Shown here piece by piece: positions 24,070 through 33,482 of a stretch of DNA of 64,000 nt (position 1 is its first letter; each line of letters opens with the position of its first letter). The DNA comes from CAYTIB01 sp964437725 (GTDB taxonomy: Bacteria > UBA8248 > JACPRG01 > G963555815). The notes beneath the pieces are model-generated. The model worked only from the letters and a program-made list of their open reading frames with translations. It did not search any database and was not told where the DNA came from. The stretch lies in NCBI GenBank assembly GCA_964437725.1, contig CAYTIB010000075.1, positions 18,129 to 82,128 of the forward strand. Reading direction: 5' to 3'. The position numbers were made by a program, and so were the translations under genes.

Positions 24070-26886
24070 ATGTTTGGATTAGTCAAAAAAGTTATCGGAA
24101 GTACAAATGACCGAGAGCTTAAGCGCATCGGAGAATATGTAGCGCGTGCGAATGCGCTTGAACAGGACATGCAAAAACTTTCGGATAATCAGTTACGCGA
24201 GAAAACTGATGAGTTTCGAAAGAAATTAAAAACAGAAACAAAGCTTGAAGATTTACTCCCCGAGGTTTTTGCTGTCTGCCGTGAAGTTGCTCACCGTAAA
24301 CTGAATATGCGGCACTTTGACGTCCAGCTGATCGGCGGAGTAGTTCTCCATGAAGGCAAAATAGGTGAGATGAAGACAGGCGAGGGAAAAACCCTTGTAG
24401 CTACACTGGCTGTTTACCTCAACGCATTAGAGGGAAAAGGAGTTCATGTTGTTACGGTCAACGATTACTTAGCTCGTCGAGATGCTGAATGGATGGGTCA
24501 AATTTACGAAGGGTTGGGGCTTACGGTTGGTGTCATTCAGCACGACATGGATGATACCGATCGACAACGAGCTTATGCCTGTGACGTGACTTACGGAACC
24601 AACAACGAATTTGGTTTCGACTACTTGCGTGACAATATGAAATTTTCTATTGAGGAAATGGTCCAACCGGAACTTAACTTTGCAATAGTTGACGAGGTTG
24701 ATAGCATTTTAATCGACGAAGCGAGAACACCATTAATCATTTCTGGTCCTACAGAAGACTCTACGGATTTGTACCATAAAATTGATCGTCTCATTCCAAT
24801 TATGCTTAAAGAAAAAGTCGTAAGTGGTACAGAAGAAGAAGAAGAAGAAGAAGAATTACCTGATTCCGAAAAAGATGCTATCAGTAAAATCAAGTATGAA
24901 TATCTGACTGTGGACGAGAAGAGCCGGACAGTCTCGCTAAATGAATCAGGCATGCCTGAGATGGAAAAATCCCTTAAGAAGGCGGGGCTGATGAATGCGG
25001 GTAGTTTATTTGATATCGAACAAATTGAAGTACTCCATCATGTCAATCAAGCTTTAAAAGCCCACGTTTTATTTCAGCGCGATGTGGACTATGTTGTACA
25101 AGAAAATCAAGTAATTATTGTTGATGAGTTTACTGGCCGCACAATGCCGGGTCGTCGTTACAGTGAAGGTCTTCATCAAGCTCTCGAAGCAAAAGAAAAA
25201 GTTAAAATCGAAAACGAAAATCAAACACTTGCCTCTATCACATTCCAAAATTATTTCCGAATGTATAACAAATTAGCAGGAATGACAGGCACTGCAGATA
25301 CTGAGGCCGTTGAATTTAATCAAATTTACAATCTGGATGTTGTTGTTATCCCAACGAACCAGTCCCTTATAAGGACCGAATACCCAGATGTTGTTTATAG
25401 GACTGAGCCCGAAAAGTACGAAGCTGCTGCTGATGAGATTATTGAGTGCCATAAAAGAGGACAACCAATACTTGTTGGTACGGGATCCATAGAAAACTCT
25501 GAGAAGCTGGGGAAACTCCTTAAACGGCGAGGAATCCCTCACAACGTACTGAACGCCAAGAACCATGCTAGGGAAGCAGATATCATTGCTCAGGCGGGTC
25601 GACTCAAAGCTGTCACTCTTTCGACCAACATGGCCGGTCGAGGTACAGATATTCTTTTGGGTGGTAATCCGGATTTTTTGGCGAAGATCTCCACTGGAGA
25701 TGACGAGAAAGCTTATGAGAATGAGTTGGAAAAATACAAAACAGTTTGCAACAAGGAACATCAGGAAGTCGTCTCGCTCGGTGGCTTGCACGTTATGGGT
25801 ACAGAGCGGCATGAGAGCCGCCGGATAGACAATCAACTTCGAGGCCGATCTGGTAGGCAGGGAGATCCTGGTAGTTCTCGATTCTATCTCTCTTTAGAGG
25901 ACAATCTACTTCGCATTTTTGGTTCCGACCGAATAAGTGGAATTATGGAAAAATTTGGTATGGAAGAAGGCGAACCTATAGAGCACGGAATGGTAACTAA
26001 GGCTATCGGTAATGCTCAGAAGAAGGTGGAAGCCTATCATTTTGATATCCGTAAACATCTCCTGGAATACGATGATGTTATGAACAAGCAACGTCAGGTT
26101 GTCTACGATTTGCGACGAGAGGTAATTGACAGTAAGGACAGCCGAGAGATGTTGTTTGGGATGATCGAAGATGTGGCTGAAAGTGCAGTTAGTCAATACC
26201 TCGATGAAGACCTACATCCAGAGGATTGGGATATAGAGGGACTGAATCAACTCCTCGAACGTCTTTTTAACTTACAAGTTAAAAGAAATGGATTGAAGAT
26301 ATCTCTAAGGGAAAAACAGGATTTGCTCAACCTTGAGCAATCTAGTCAAGATGAAGTTACAGAAGAAGTTGTGGTTGCAATTGAGGAAAGTTACAAAGAA
26401 AAAGAGGAGGTGGTTGGTGAGGAAACACTTCGTTTTCTGGAGCGACTGGTTATGCTTCAGATCATTGACGATCAATGGAAAGATCACCTTCTGGCCATGG
26501 ATCATTTAAAGGAAGGAATAGGATTTCGAGGGTATGCACAAAAAAACCCATTAAACGAATACAAGAGAGAGGGATTTGACCTGTTTTCTTCGATGATGGA
26601 TCGAATTAAAGAAGAAATCCCAACGTATCTTCTTCGAATGCAGGTGAGCCCTGAAGAAGAGGGTATGGACGAAAATTTATTGGGTCGCCGGGCTTCCCGA
26701 ATGTTCGAACATCGAGGAGAAGAGATGGCACCGTCGCCTTATTCTGGGGAAGAAGAATTAATTACCAATTCATCGGAGCCTTCCACAGTCGAGACTTTCC
26801 GACGCGAAGGGCGAAAAATAGGGCGAAATGAATTGTGTCCTTGTGGAAGTGAAAAGAAATTTAAGCACTGTCACGGTAAGTCATAA
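24070..26886 (+). CDS. secA: Preprotein translocase ATPase SecA
   Basis: This 938-residue motor drives Sec-dependent export through SecYEG. Seen in order: N-terminal helix (MFGLVKKVIGSTNDRELKRI), Walker A MKTGEGKT (about residues 101-108), DYLARRDAEWMG, YGTNNEFGFDYLRDNM, VDEVDSILIDEARTPLI, the preprotein cross-linking domain, AGMTGTADTEAVEF, TNMAGRGTDILLGG, the IGMDGR-type QGDPGSSRFYLSLEDNLLRIFG, and the C-terminal zinc tail CPCGSEKKFKHCHG that binds SecB or ribosomes. An acidic run of eight Glu (about residue 255) made of GAA/GAG repeats sits before the cross-linking region and looks like a lineage-specific insertion. GGAG precedes the ATG. Confidence 0.97.
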   Translation: MFGLVKKVIGSTNDRELKRIGEYVARANALEQDMQKLSDNQLREKTDEFRKKLKTETKLEDLLPEVFAVCREVAHRKLNMRHFDVQLIGGVVLHEGKIGEMKTGEGKTLVATLAVYLNALEGKGVHVVTVNDYLARRDAEWMGQIYEGLGLTVGVIQHDMDDTDRQRAYACDVTYGTNNEFGFDYLRDNMKFSIEEMVQPELNFAIVDEVDSILIDEARTPLIISGPTEDSTDLYHKIDRLIPIMLKEKVVSGTEEEEEEEELPDSEKDAISKIKYEYLTVDEKSRTVSLNESGMPEMEKSLKKAGLMNAGSLFDIEQIEVLHHVNQALKAHVLFQRDVDYVVQENQVIIVDEFTGRTMPGRRYSEGLHQALEAKEKVKIENENQTLASITFQNYFRMYNKLAGMTGTADTEAVEFNQIYNLDVVVIPTNQSLIRTEYPDVVYRTEPEKYEAAADEIIECHKRGQPILVGTGSIENSEKLGKLLKRRGIPHNVLNAKNHAREADIIAQAGRLKAVTLSTNMAGRGTDILLGGNPDFLAKISTGDDEKAYENELEKYKTVCNKEHQEVVSLGGLHVMGTERHESRRIDNQLRGRSGRQGDPGSSRFYLSLEDNLLRIFGSDRISGIMEKFGMEEGEPIEHGMVTKAIGNAQKKVEAYHFDIRKHLLEYDDVMNKQRQVVYDLRREVIDSKDSREMLFGMIEDVAESAVSQYLDEDLHPEDWDIEGLNQLLERLFNLQVKRNGLKISLREKQDLLNLEQSSQDEVTEEVVVAIEESYKEKEEVVGEETLRFLERLVMLQIIDDQWKDHLLAMDHLKEGIGFRGYAQKNPLNEYKREGFDLFSSMMDRIKEEIPTYLLRMQVSPEEEGMDENLLGRRASRMFEHRGEEMAPSPYSGEEELITNSSEPSTVETFRREGRKIGRNELCPCGSEKKFKHCHGKS

Positions 26887-27052
26887 TGTATTCATTTAAG
26901 CGAACTTACATTTGTTTCAAAATTCCGCTGCAGGTTATTTAGCAGATAATTTCTTTGTGGGTTAATTAATTCAACTTCCAATTTGACTCAAAAATTCACT
27001 ATATTTAATCAATCGAAACCAGAATGTGTTTTCTAAGAAAGGACCTCATCTG

Positions 27053-27874
27053 TTGGAATTTAAAATTGCTGGAATACAAATGAGGTGCACTCCAGACAAG
27101 GGTCGTAACCTGAAGCAGGCAATTGAGCTCGGAAATCTAGCTGCTGAGCAAGGTGCCAAGATTATCTGTTTTCAAGAATTGTTTCAGACACACTGGTTTC
27201 CTAGAAACTATGATCCCGAAGCAGTGAACTTAGCCGAACCTATTCCAGGTCCAACTGTGGATAGGTTGTCTGTCGAAGCAATGAAGTGGAAATCTACAAT
27301 TATCGCTCCAATATACGAACGTGATGGGCAGGGCAGGGGGTTTAATTCAGCTGTAATTATTGACGAAAAAGGAGAGGTGTTGGGGACTTATCGGAAAGTT
27401 CACGTTCCGAATTTCGACCTATGGGAAGAGCGATCCTACTTCAACTCGGGTGATGGTGGATTTCCAGTTTTTGATTTAGGTTTTATTCGTATCGGTGTTC
27501 TTATTAGCTGGGATGTTTTTTTTCCCGAAAGTGCCCGTGCTTTGACCCTAGGAGGGGCGCAGTTAATTGTTGCTCCTACTGCGGCAGCCTTTGCGAGTCA
27601 TTTGCGATGGGAGATGGTTCTAAGGTCTCATGCCATTACCAATGGATTGTACGTGCTACGAGTAAACCGAGTTGGTAGCGAGGAAAATCAGGACTTCTAT
27701 GGAGCGAGCTTCTGCGTAGATCCTGAAGGGGAGTTGGTCGGTGAGCCTAGTGGAATGACGGACGGAATTCTTTTGGCAGACATAGATCTTGAGCATGTGG
27801 AGAATGTGCGAACTGAATGGAACTATTTGGGGGATAGACGTCCTGATTCCTACGGATCTATTGTTCATGAGTGA
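27053..27874 (+). CDS. Nitrilase-superfamily protein, N-carbamoylputrescine amidase-like, catalytic Cys replaced by Ser
   Basis: The 273-residue sequence follows the carbon-nitrogen hydrolase fold. From the TTG at 27053 (nine bases after AAAGGA), Glu42 lies in FQELFQTHWF and Lys115 in TYRKVHVPN, matching two members of the Glu-Lys-Cys triad. The third, expected as C in 'GV.ICWD.FFPE', is Ser152 (IGVLISWDVFFPE, codon AGC at 27506-27508). Surrounding residues are intact, so this is a specific replacement and not decay. Overall layout is closest to N-carbamoylputrescine amidase. A Ser variant would normally lose amidase activity, so it may be a pseudoenzyme or have altered chemistry. An in-frame GTG at 27026 is an alternative start. 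Confidence 0.8.
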   Translation: MEFKIAGIQMRCTPDKGRNLKQAIELGNLAAEQGAKIICFQELFQTHWFPRNYDPEAVNLAEPIPGPTVDRLSVEAMKWKSTIIAPIYERDGQGRGFNSAVIIDEKGEVLGTYRKVHVPNFDLWEERSYFNSGDGGFPVFDLGFIRIGVLISWDVFFPESARALTLGGAQLIVAPTAAAFASHLRWEMVLRSHAITNGLYVLRVNRVGSEENQDFYGASFCVDPEGELVGEPSGMTDGILLADIDLEHVENVRTEWNYLGDRRPDSYGSIVHE

Positions 27875-27956
27875 GAAGCAGCCCCTTATTTTAAGATGCC
27901 TCCTAATTTAACTTTTGGCTTAGAGATCAGAGAAAGTATCGTTTTTGGTTTTGTGA

Positions 27957-28772
27957 ATGATTGGTTTTACCCGCATGGAAAAGTGTAGTCGGACTCTTTA
28001 TGCGTTTTACCTGAATTATTGGCCGCTAAGATTTCCAAATCTTTGTTTTTTTTTAACGCTGACTCTCGTCGGGTGTTCTTCCGTTCGGGATGAGGTTTTC
28101 ATACTAAAGAAAAAAGATTACCAAGCTTTGATCTGTACACCCAAGGAAGTTTCGTTTCCTTTACCCATGATTATTTTCCACCACGGAATGGTGGTCGATC
28201 TTCATGGAGTCAAAGAAGCTCGTAGGCGTGGGTATGAATTGACTTCATTCTGCAAGGTTCTTGCTAAGGATGGATACATAGCTTTTCTTCCTATTAGAAG
28301 TGCTTTGGATCCATTGGAAAAGCAGATTAGGTTTATCCACAAAACTTTCGCCCACGCCAAACAAATTAAGAATGTGGATACTGGAAAAATTGCGTTGATC
28401 GGATTTTCTCGGGGTGCACTTTTAACATTAATGGCTGCAGGGGATGGCCTTGATGCGAAAGCCTTCTCTCTTCTTGCACCAGCACCTGGTCCAACTAATG
28501 AACTCTTAAGATATTCTAGAAAAGCAGGCCGGATCCGAGCCCCCATTCAGATCCTGGTAGTTTCGGAAGATCATCCGAACATTTTAACGGGAAGTAAATT
28601 ATTAGCCCAATCACTAAATCGTTTCCAAGAAACCGTAGATTACCGGATGCTAAAACTTGATAAAATAAAGTGTCGGCCTGACATGAGGCCACCATGCGCT
28701 CATAGAACTTTTTACAGGGTAGGTCCTTATTGGTCGATCATTCGGAGGTTTCTGATTAAGCACGTAAAATAA
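27957..28772 (+). CDS. Alpha/beta-hydrolase-fold lipoprotein
   Basis: This protein of up to 271 residues carries an N-terminal hydrophobic segment ending in a lipobox (LTLVGCSS), so it should be lipidated by Lgt and anchored in the envelope. The mature part has a dienelactone hydrolase-like fold: MIIFHHGMV (oxyanion strand), LIGFSRGALLTLMAA with the nucleophile elbow GFSRG, and a late His in PPCAHRTFY. Asp candidates lie in VVSEDHPN. Its substrate is unknown. A second ATG at 27975 would give a more typical signal peptide. It stands about 80 bases after the nitrilase-like gene. Confidence 0.75.
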   Translation: MIGFTRMEKCSRTLYAFYLNYWPLRFPNLCFFLTLTLVGCSSVRDEVFILKKKDYQALICTPKEVSFPLPMIIFHHGMVVDLHGVKEARRRGYELTSFCKVLAKDGYIAFLPIRSALDPLEKQIRFIHKTFAHAKQIKNVDTGKIALIGFSRGALLTLMAAGDGLDAKAFSLLAPAPGPTNELLRYSRKAGRIRAPIQILVVSEDHPNILTGSKLLAQSLNRFQETVDYRMLKLDKIKCRPDMRPPCAHRTFYRVGPYWSIIRRFLIKHVK

Positions 28773-28881
28773 CCTCTGGGATTTTCGTTCCGTTTTGGGT
28801 TAAATCCGAAATCTGTTTCCCTTAACGTTTTGAATGGTTAAATATAAATAATCAAAATTTAAATTTGATATTGGGGGGTAT

Positions 28882-30114
28882 ATGGAATCCGTGAAATATC
28901 TTTTAATTGGAGGAGGGCTGGCATCTAATAGGGCGGCTAAAACCTTGAGGCAGAAAGATCCCGATGGCAGCATCTGTATAGTCAGCGAGGAAGCATATAT
29001 TCCATACAATCGTCCACCGTTGTCGAAGGAGTATCTGCGCAAAGAAAATCCACGAGAAAAATTATTTTATGATCAAAAGGAATATTATGAGGAAAAATCA
29101 ATTGAATTAAAACTAGGTTGTCATGCAACAGAATTAAATTTGACCGATCGAATGGTGAATTTCGAGGGGGGAAATGGCATTGAATTTGAAAAAGCTTTTA
29201 TCGCTACGGGTGGGCGCCCTGTCAGGTTGAATGTTCCTGGAGGAGATCTTGATGGCATCTATTGCCTACGCAATTTAGATGACACGGAGTCTATCTCTTC
29301 TGAGGTGGAATCTGGGAAAAATGTAATTATTGTAGGGGGTGGTTTTATCGGCCTGGAAGTTGCAGCCTCTCTGACACAAATGGGGTTAGAGGTGCACGTG
29401 ATTGAATCCGAATCTCGAATATGGTCTCGATTTACGGATGAATCTTTGTCAAATTTTTTCATGGATTATTGCAAGGAGAAGGGGATAACTTTTCACACAG
29501 GAGACGTGATTTCAGAATTCAAAGGGGACATGAAAGTTTCTTCCGTGGTAACGGGATTAGGGGAGGAATTGAAGTGTGACTTCGCTGTTATTGCAATTGG
29601 GATAGTCCCTAATACGGAACTTGCAAAAGAAGCTGGCCTGGATGTAGACAATGGAATAGTTGTCAATAGGTTTTTACAAACTTCACATCCGGATATTTAT
29701 GCAGGAGGTGACTGTGCTAATTACCCAGATCCTATTTTTAAAAAAAGGCGGCGCGTGGAGCATTGGGGACATGCAGGATATTGTGGAAACCTCGCGGCTC
29801 AAAATATGGTAGGGAGCCAGATTGAGTACGATCATTTGACCACAGTTTGGTCCGACATCTTTGACTTGAAACTCTTGTTTGGTGGAAATGAGCACGAATG
29901 CGACAGGGTACTGTTGAGAGGTAGTATGGAAGAGAAAGCATTTGTGGCATTTTATTTGCAAGGTAATATCACACGTGCCTATTTCTCCGTGAATTCCGAT
30001 ATGAAATTACTTCGGTACTACCAACGATTGATCAAAGAGAATGTAAACCTCGAAAACAGAGAATCTCAGCTGCAGGATATCGAATTCGATCTAAAGGAAT
30101 TTTTCTCAAACTAA
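28882..30114 (+). CDS. FAD/NAD(P)-dependent oxidoreductase (ferredoxin/rubredoxin reductase type)
   Basis: This 410-residue flavoprotein has an FAD-binding dinucleotide fold at the N-terminus (YLLIGGGLASNRAAKTL), then YIPYNRPPLSKEYL typical of ferredoxin reductases of ring-hydroxylating dioxygenases and AIF-like proteins. FIATGGRPVRL follows. A second GxGxxG (VIIVGGGFIGLEVAASL, about residues 147-163) binds NAD(P)H, and DIYAGGDCAN closes the FAD site. The C-terminal domain contains VEHWGHAGYCGN and the RVLLRGSMEEKAFVAFYL strand. It could pass electrons to a ferredoxin or to a flavin oxygenase; no partner is adjacent. Confidence 0.85.
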   Translation: MESVKYLLIGGGLASNRAAKTLRQKDPDGSICIVSEEAYIPYNRPPLSKEYLRKENPREKLFYDQKEYYEEKSIELKLGCHATELNLTDRMVNFEGGNGIEFEKAFIATGGRPVRLNVPGGDLDGIYCLRNLDDTESISSEVESGKNVIIVGGGFIGLEVAASLTQMGLEVHVIESESRIWSRFTDESLSNFFMDYCKEKGITFHTGDVISEFKGDMKVSSVVTGLGEELKCDFAVIAIGIVPNTELAKEAGLDVDNGIVVNRFLQTSHPDIYAGGDCANYPDPIFKKRRRVEHWGHAGYCGNLAAQNMVGSQIEYDHLTTVWSDIFDLKLLFGGNEHECDRVLLRGSMEEKAFVAFYLQGNITRAYFSVNSDMKLLRYYQRLIKENVNLENRESQLQDIEFDLKEFFSN

Positions 30115-30211
30115 TTCTCCTGATGGTTGGCAGAAGAAGGAAAAAATCCTTCCGATTATTAAAGAACATAGAGTTTTTCTCTTGTTTTTTCCTGTCATAT
30201 GTCTTATTTGT

Positions 30212-31093
30212 TCAGCGTCCCAGAATAACACTCATAGCTCCAGCTACTATAAGAAATCCTCCAGACACCGCCTTAGGTGTTACTTTTTCTTCTTTCTGTA
30301 AAAAAATGTAGCTTAACAGGACCGAGAAGAGTGGATTGATTGCTAGAAGAGGTGAAACTACACTTACAGTTCCAATTTTAAGTGCATAAAATATTGCAAT
30401 GTATGAAAGAAGTAGGAAGAAACTCCCACCAGTAAAGTATTTGATGCTGACTGCCGAAAGCATTATTTTTTTTCGTACCCGAGGAAATCCTATATAAACC
30501 CCAAAAACAATCAAAGAAGTAGTGGCGGTTACAGCGGCACCTGCAAGAGGCAGTGGAATTCGTTCTACTCCCATTTTAGTAAAGATAGACATTAGAGCAA
30601 AACAAAGAGCAGCACCCAGAGGAAACAGCAGAGACCAGGTGGTCCATATTTGGTTTTCTGTCCTTGAGTAGTGGAGCACCACAATCCCGAGTGTAATCAA
30701 TAATGCTCCTCCTAGGATAAATAAAGATGGACGTTCTCCCAGGAAAGCTAGTGCCATGCTTACAGAAAAAAAAGGAACTGTACCGAGAAGTGATGCTGAC
30801 CGTGCTAGGCCAATACGGGTCACTCCATGGTAGAGCAGGATTCTTGCAAGTGAAGGGACAAAGAAACCTGTAAGAACAAATGGCCAAGCATTCAAAGAGA
30901 AGATCGGACCTATAGGAGAAAGTGCCGCAGCGAGAGTCCAAGCCCCTATAGTATAGACGACTACGTTTATAAGAACTGCGGAGATAGGATTCGATCCACG
31001 AAGACCCAATTTTGCCAGGAAGTGAGAAAGAGCATACGAAAGCCCAGCGCCTAGACCCAAAAAAGCTGGGACTATCGAAATTGGATCATCCAT
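30212..31093 (-). CDS. EamA/DMT-family transporter
   Basis: This 293-residue protein has about ten helices in two EamA repeats, each closed by the family pattern: ALAFLGERPSLFILGGALLITLGIVVL and LSYIFLQKEEKVTPKAVSGGFLIVAGAMSVIL. It is related in layout to the copy at 7607 but is not a close duplicate. The substrate is unknown. It converges on the flavoprotein gene ending at 30114 and is the last of several minus-strand genes; the LLM flavoprotein ends 26 bases upstream of its ATG, so co-transcription is likely. Confidence 0.85.
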   Translation of the reverse strand: MDDPISIVPAFLGLGAGLSYALSHFLAKLGLRGSNPISAVLINVVVYTIGAWTLAAALSPIGPIFSLNAWPFVLTGFFVPSLARILLYHGVTRIGLARSASLLGTVPFFSVSMALAFLGERPSLFILGGALLITLGIVVLHYSRTENQIWTTWSLLFPLGAALCFALMSIFTKMGVERIPLPLAGAAVTATTSLIVFGVYIGFPRVRKKIMLSAVSIKYFTGGSFFLLLSYIAIFYALKIGTVSVVSPLLAINPLFSVLLSYIFLQKEEKVTPKAVSGGFLIVAGAMSVILGR

Positions 31094-31119
31094 TAATTTT
31101 CATTGTTGACTAGTTAATA

Positions 31120-32301
31120 TTACTTGGATTCGGGAATTGTAGAGGCGAGTTGCCCCTCGGATTTTTGATTTGACCTGAAGTAAGGCATGACTTCTTTTGC
31201 GAAAATTTCCAAATTTTTGCGAGCGAGGTCATGGGGTAGGCTACCAAAGTGAAGTACTGAAACAAGAAGTCCGAGCCCGGACTCTTTTTGGCATTCCTCA
31301 AGTTGTTGTCGAACTGTCTCTGCACTACCAACTAGTATCATGCGTTTTTCTAAGAGATCGCTCGGCACGGTTCTTTTGCTTTGAGTTTTGACTTTATCTC
31401 CTAGGACCCGTGCCATTGATTTTTCGGAAACATATCCAGGTGGAAAAAGTAGATGGGCTCCGGTTTGAAGATATCGATTGAAGAGACAGTCAATATGTGG
31501 CTCAGCTTCTTTCCATGCAATTTCATCGGTTTCGGCCACATAGATTGGTGCAGCCCAACCAAGTTGCTCTGGAGCAGCTTCATATCCACTCTTTAGAGCT
31601 TCCTCTTTGTATTCCTGGTGAAGAATTTTGACCTGTGAAAACGGACTATATATCTGGATATAAGGATAACGGTTTTGTGCTGCGAAGGAGATCGTTTCAG
31701 CGCTTCCCATGGACGGCATCCAAATAGGCGGATACGGTTTCTGGTAAGGCCTGGGCCAGGTGTTTACACATCGAAAATTGTAATGTTTTCCTTCGAATTC
31801 AAAGGGCCCAGGCTCTGTCCAAGAGCGTATGATCAAATCAAGGGCTTCGTAAAATCGATCACGAGAAGTCGATGGATCCATACTGAATGACGTGAATTCG
31901 GGTCCAATTCCACGAACTATTCCTGAAACGATTCGGCCTTTTGTAATTACATCAAGCATCGCGATTTCTTCTGCTACACGAAGGGGATGGTTACGGAGGT
32001 TGAGAGCGTTTCCAAGTATTGCAATCATTGCCCGTGAAGTTCGGCGTGCAAGAGTTGCTGCAATAATGTTAGGTGCAGGCATTAAGCCATAGCAGGTTTG
32101 GTGGTGTTCGTTTACACAAATCGCGTCAAAACCCAACTCGTCAGCCCGTTCCAAAATATCCAAATAGCTATTGTATAGTTCATGGCCGAGCTTTGGATCA
32201 TAGTAATGATTAGGGAGGGTTGCCCAGGAGGAATCATGTTTCTCCAGGTAATCATCTGGCATATGGATATAAGGCATCAGGTGAAAGTAACAAAATTTCA
32301 T
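31120..32301 (-). CDS. LLM-class flavin-dependent oxidoreductase (bacterial luciferase-like)
   Basis: This 393-residue protein has the luciferase-like TIM-barrel pattern: YLDILERADELGFDAICVNEHHQTCYGLMPAPNIIAATLARRTSR near the N-terminus, ILGNALNLRNHPLRVAEEIAMLDVITKGR, and VRGIGPEFTSFSMDPSTSRDRFYEALDLIIRSWTEPGPFEFEGKHYNF split across later motifs. PYPPIWMPSMGSAETISFAA is the usual substrate-side segment. The family uses FMNH2 or F420 for oxygenation. A flavin reductase is not adjacent. It lies downstream of the MBL-fold gene on the same strand and upstream of an EamA transporter. Confidence 0.87.
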   Translation of the reverse strand: MKFCYFHLMPYIHMPDDYLEKHDSSWATLPNHYYDPKLGHELYNSYLDILERADELGFDAICVNEHHQTCYGLMPAPNIIAATLARRTSRAMIAILGNALNLRNHPLRVAEEIAMLDVITKGRIVSGIVRGIGPEFTSFSMDPSTSRDRFYEALDLIIRSWTEPGPFEFEGKHYNFRCVNTWPRPYQKPYPPIWMPSMGSAETISFAAQNRYPYIQIYSPFSQVKILHQEYKEEALKSGYEAAPEQLGWAAPIYVAETDEIAWKEAEPHIDCLFNRYLQTGAHLLFPPGYVSEKSMARVLGDKVKTQSKRTVPSDLLEKRMILVGSAETVRQQLEECQKESGLGLLVSVLHFGSLPHDLARKNLEIFAKEVMPYFRSNQKSEGQLASTIPESK

Positions 32302-32441
32302 GATAATCGCCTATATTTTGCCACCGTGGGTTAATGATTTACCGAGAGTCTACAACAAGAGGAAGTACGGTTCAATATTATGTTGATTCCGGCATGAGCC
32401 AGGTTAACAAAATTACTGACATACGATCGAGGCAGAGTGAA

Positions 32442-33323
32442 CTAGCCTAGATCTTGTTCGATGGATAGGTGGGCTTCAAAGGTTCTTAACACTATGGGAA
32501 TAAGCCTCTCTTCTGGTATACCAAGCTCCGAAAGCACGCGGATTCCAATGTTTTCGATTGTTGAGTCAGAGGAGCTTAATTCCTTCACAGCGAGCCGAAT
32601 AAGTCGATCAATGTTTCGAATGTAATCCTCGCTTTCGTCAATGTGAGCTCGTACTTGATCTCCCCGTAAAACTTTAGGGCTCATCGCGGACAACAGAATA
32701 TCGGCTTTTAGCTCTCTAAGTTTATCTAGGCTAGCTAAGGTTTGATTAATGTTTTCATAAATGGGCAAGCTTCCTGGTTCCGGTAATGCATCTCCGCTCA
32801 ATAAAACTCCATCTTCTGGAATATATAAGGAAATGCTTCCGGCAGAGTGGCCAGGAGTATGCAATACATTTATATTTAGGCCATTGCCAATTTCTATTAC
32901 ATCTCCATCATTTATCGCTTTATCAACTTTTATAGGATCTGAGCATAGTTCTATCATCCTTTCCACCGGACGAACTCTCATCTGATAATTGAGATCCTCG
33001 ATGTAAGGGATGTCCAGCGGATGGGCCATGAATTGTGGATTTGCAGTATCCCTCAGTACACCATTGCCTCCAACATGATCAAAATGGCAGTGAGTATTGA
33101 TTACAATATCTATATCTTCTGGGCTAATTCCAATGTTCTCAATGAATGAAAGGATCTCAAAAGAAGTTGACGCAACAGATGTATCGACAACTACTAGTTT
33201 TTCACCTTCGATGACATAAGATGTGACGAAGCGAGATATTTTTTTCTCGTCAGATATTGGTATTTCAAATTGAGGCCAAAGTGCGTGAACATGAGGAGAA
33301 ATAAACATCGGTTCTCTAAACAT
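32442..33323 (-). CDS. MBL-fold metallo-hydrolase
   Basis: From the ATG at 33323 (seven bases after GGAG) the protein has 293 residues; the in-frame extension to 33434 looks noncoding. The metal-binding motif HCHFDH is seen as His78-x-His80-x-Asp82-His83 in NTHCHFDHVGGN. Further ligands are HTPGHSAGSISLY and GDALPEP. This is a glyoxalase II/lactonase-like architecture with a C-terminal helical extension (about residues 215-293). It hydrolyses an ester, thioester or lactone of unknown identity. Confidence 0.85.
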   Translation of the reverse strand: MFREPMFISPHVHALWPQFEIPISDEKKISRFVTSYVIEGEKLVVVDTSVASTSFEILSFIENIGISPEDIDIVINTHCHFDHVGGNGVLRDTANPQFMAHPLDIPYIEDLNYQMRVRPVERMIELCSDPIKVDKAINDGDVIEIGNGLNINVLHTPGHSAGSISLYIPEDGVLLSGDALPEPGSLPIYENINQTLASLDKLRELKADILLSAMSPKVLRGDQVRAHIDESEDYIRNIDRLIRLAVKELSSSDSTIENIGIRVLSELGIPEERLIPIVLRTFEAHLSIEQDLG

Positions 33324-33482
33324 TAACAGCTCCGATTTAGAATATTTCTCTAGTTTTACAAGCAAACTAATAAGAGGTTGAATTGTAAGTGTTGGAGTTA
33401 AAAGATTTCCTGTTAATAAAAGAGAGAAATCCAATTATCCAAAATGTATTGAATTTGTACGTATCCATCAATGTGCTTCATT

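Noticed and set aside
25273..25836. A 187-codon minus-strand frame
   Set aside because: It lies wholly inside secA on the other strand and shows no family pattern.
30136..30152. Hairpin GAAGGA-A5-TCCTTC between convergent genes as a terminator
   Set aside because: The stem is short and no T run follows on either strand.
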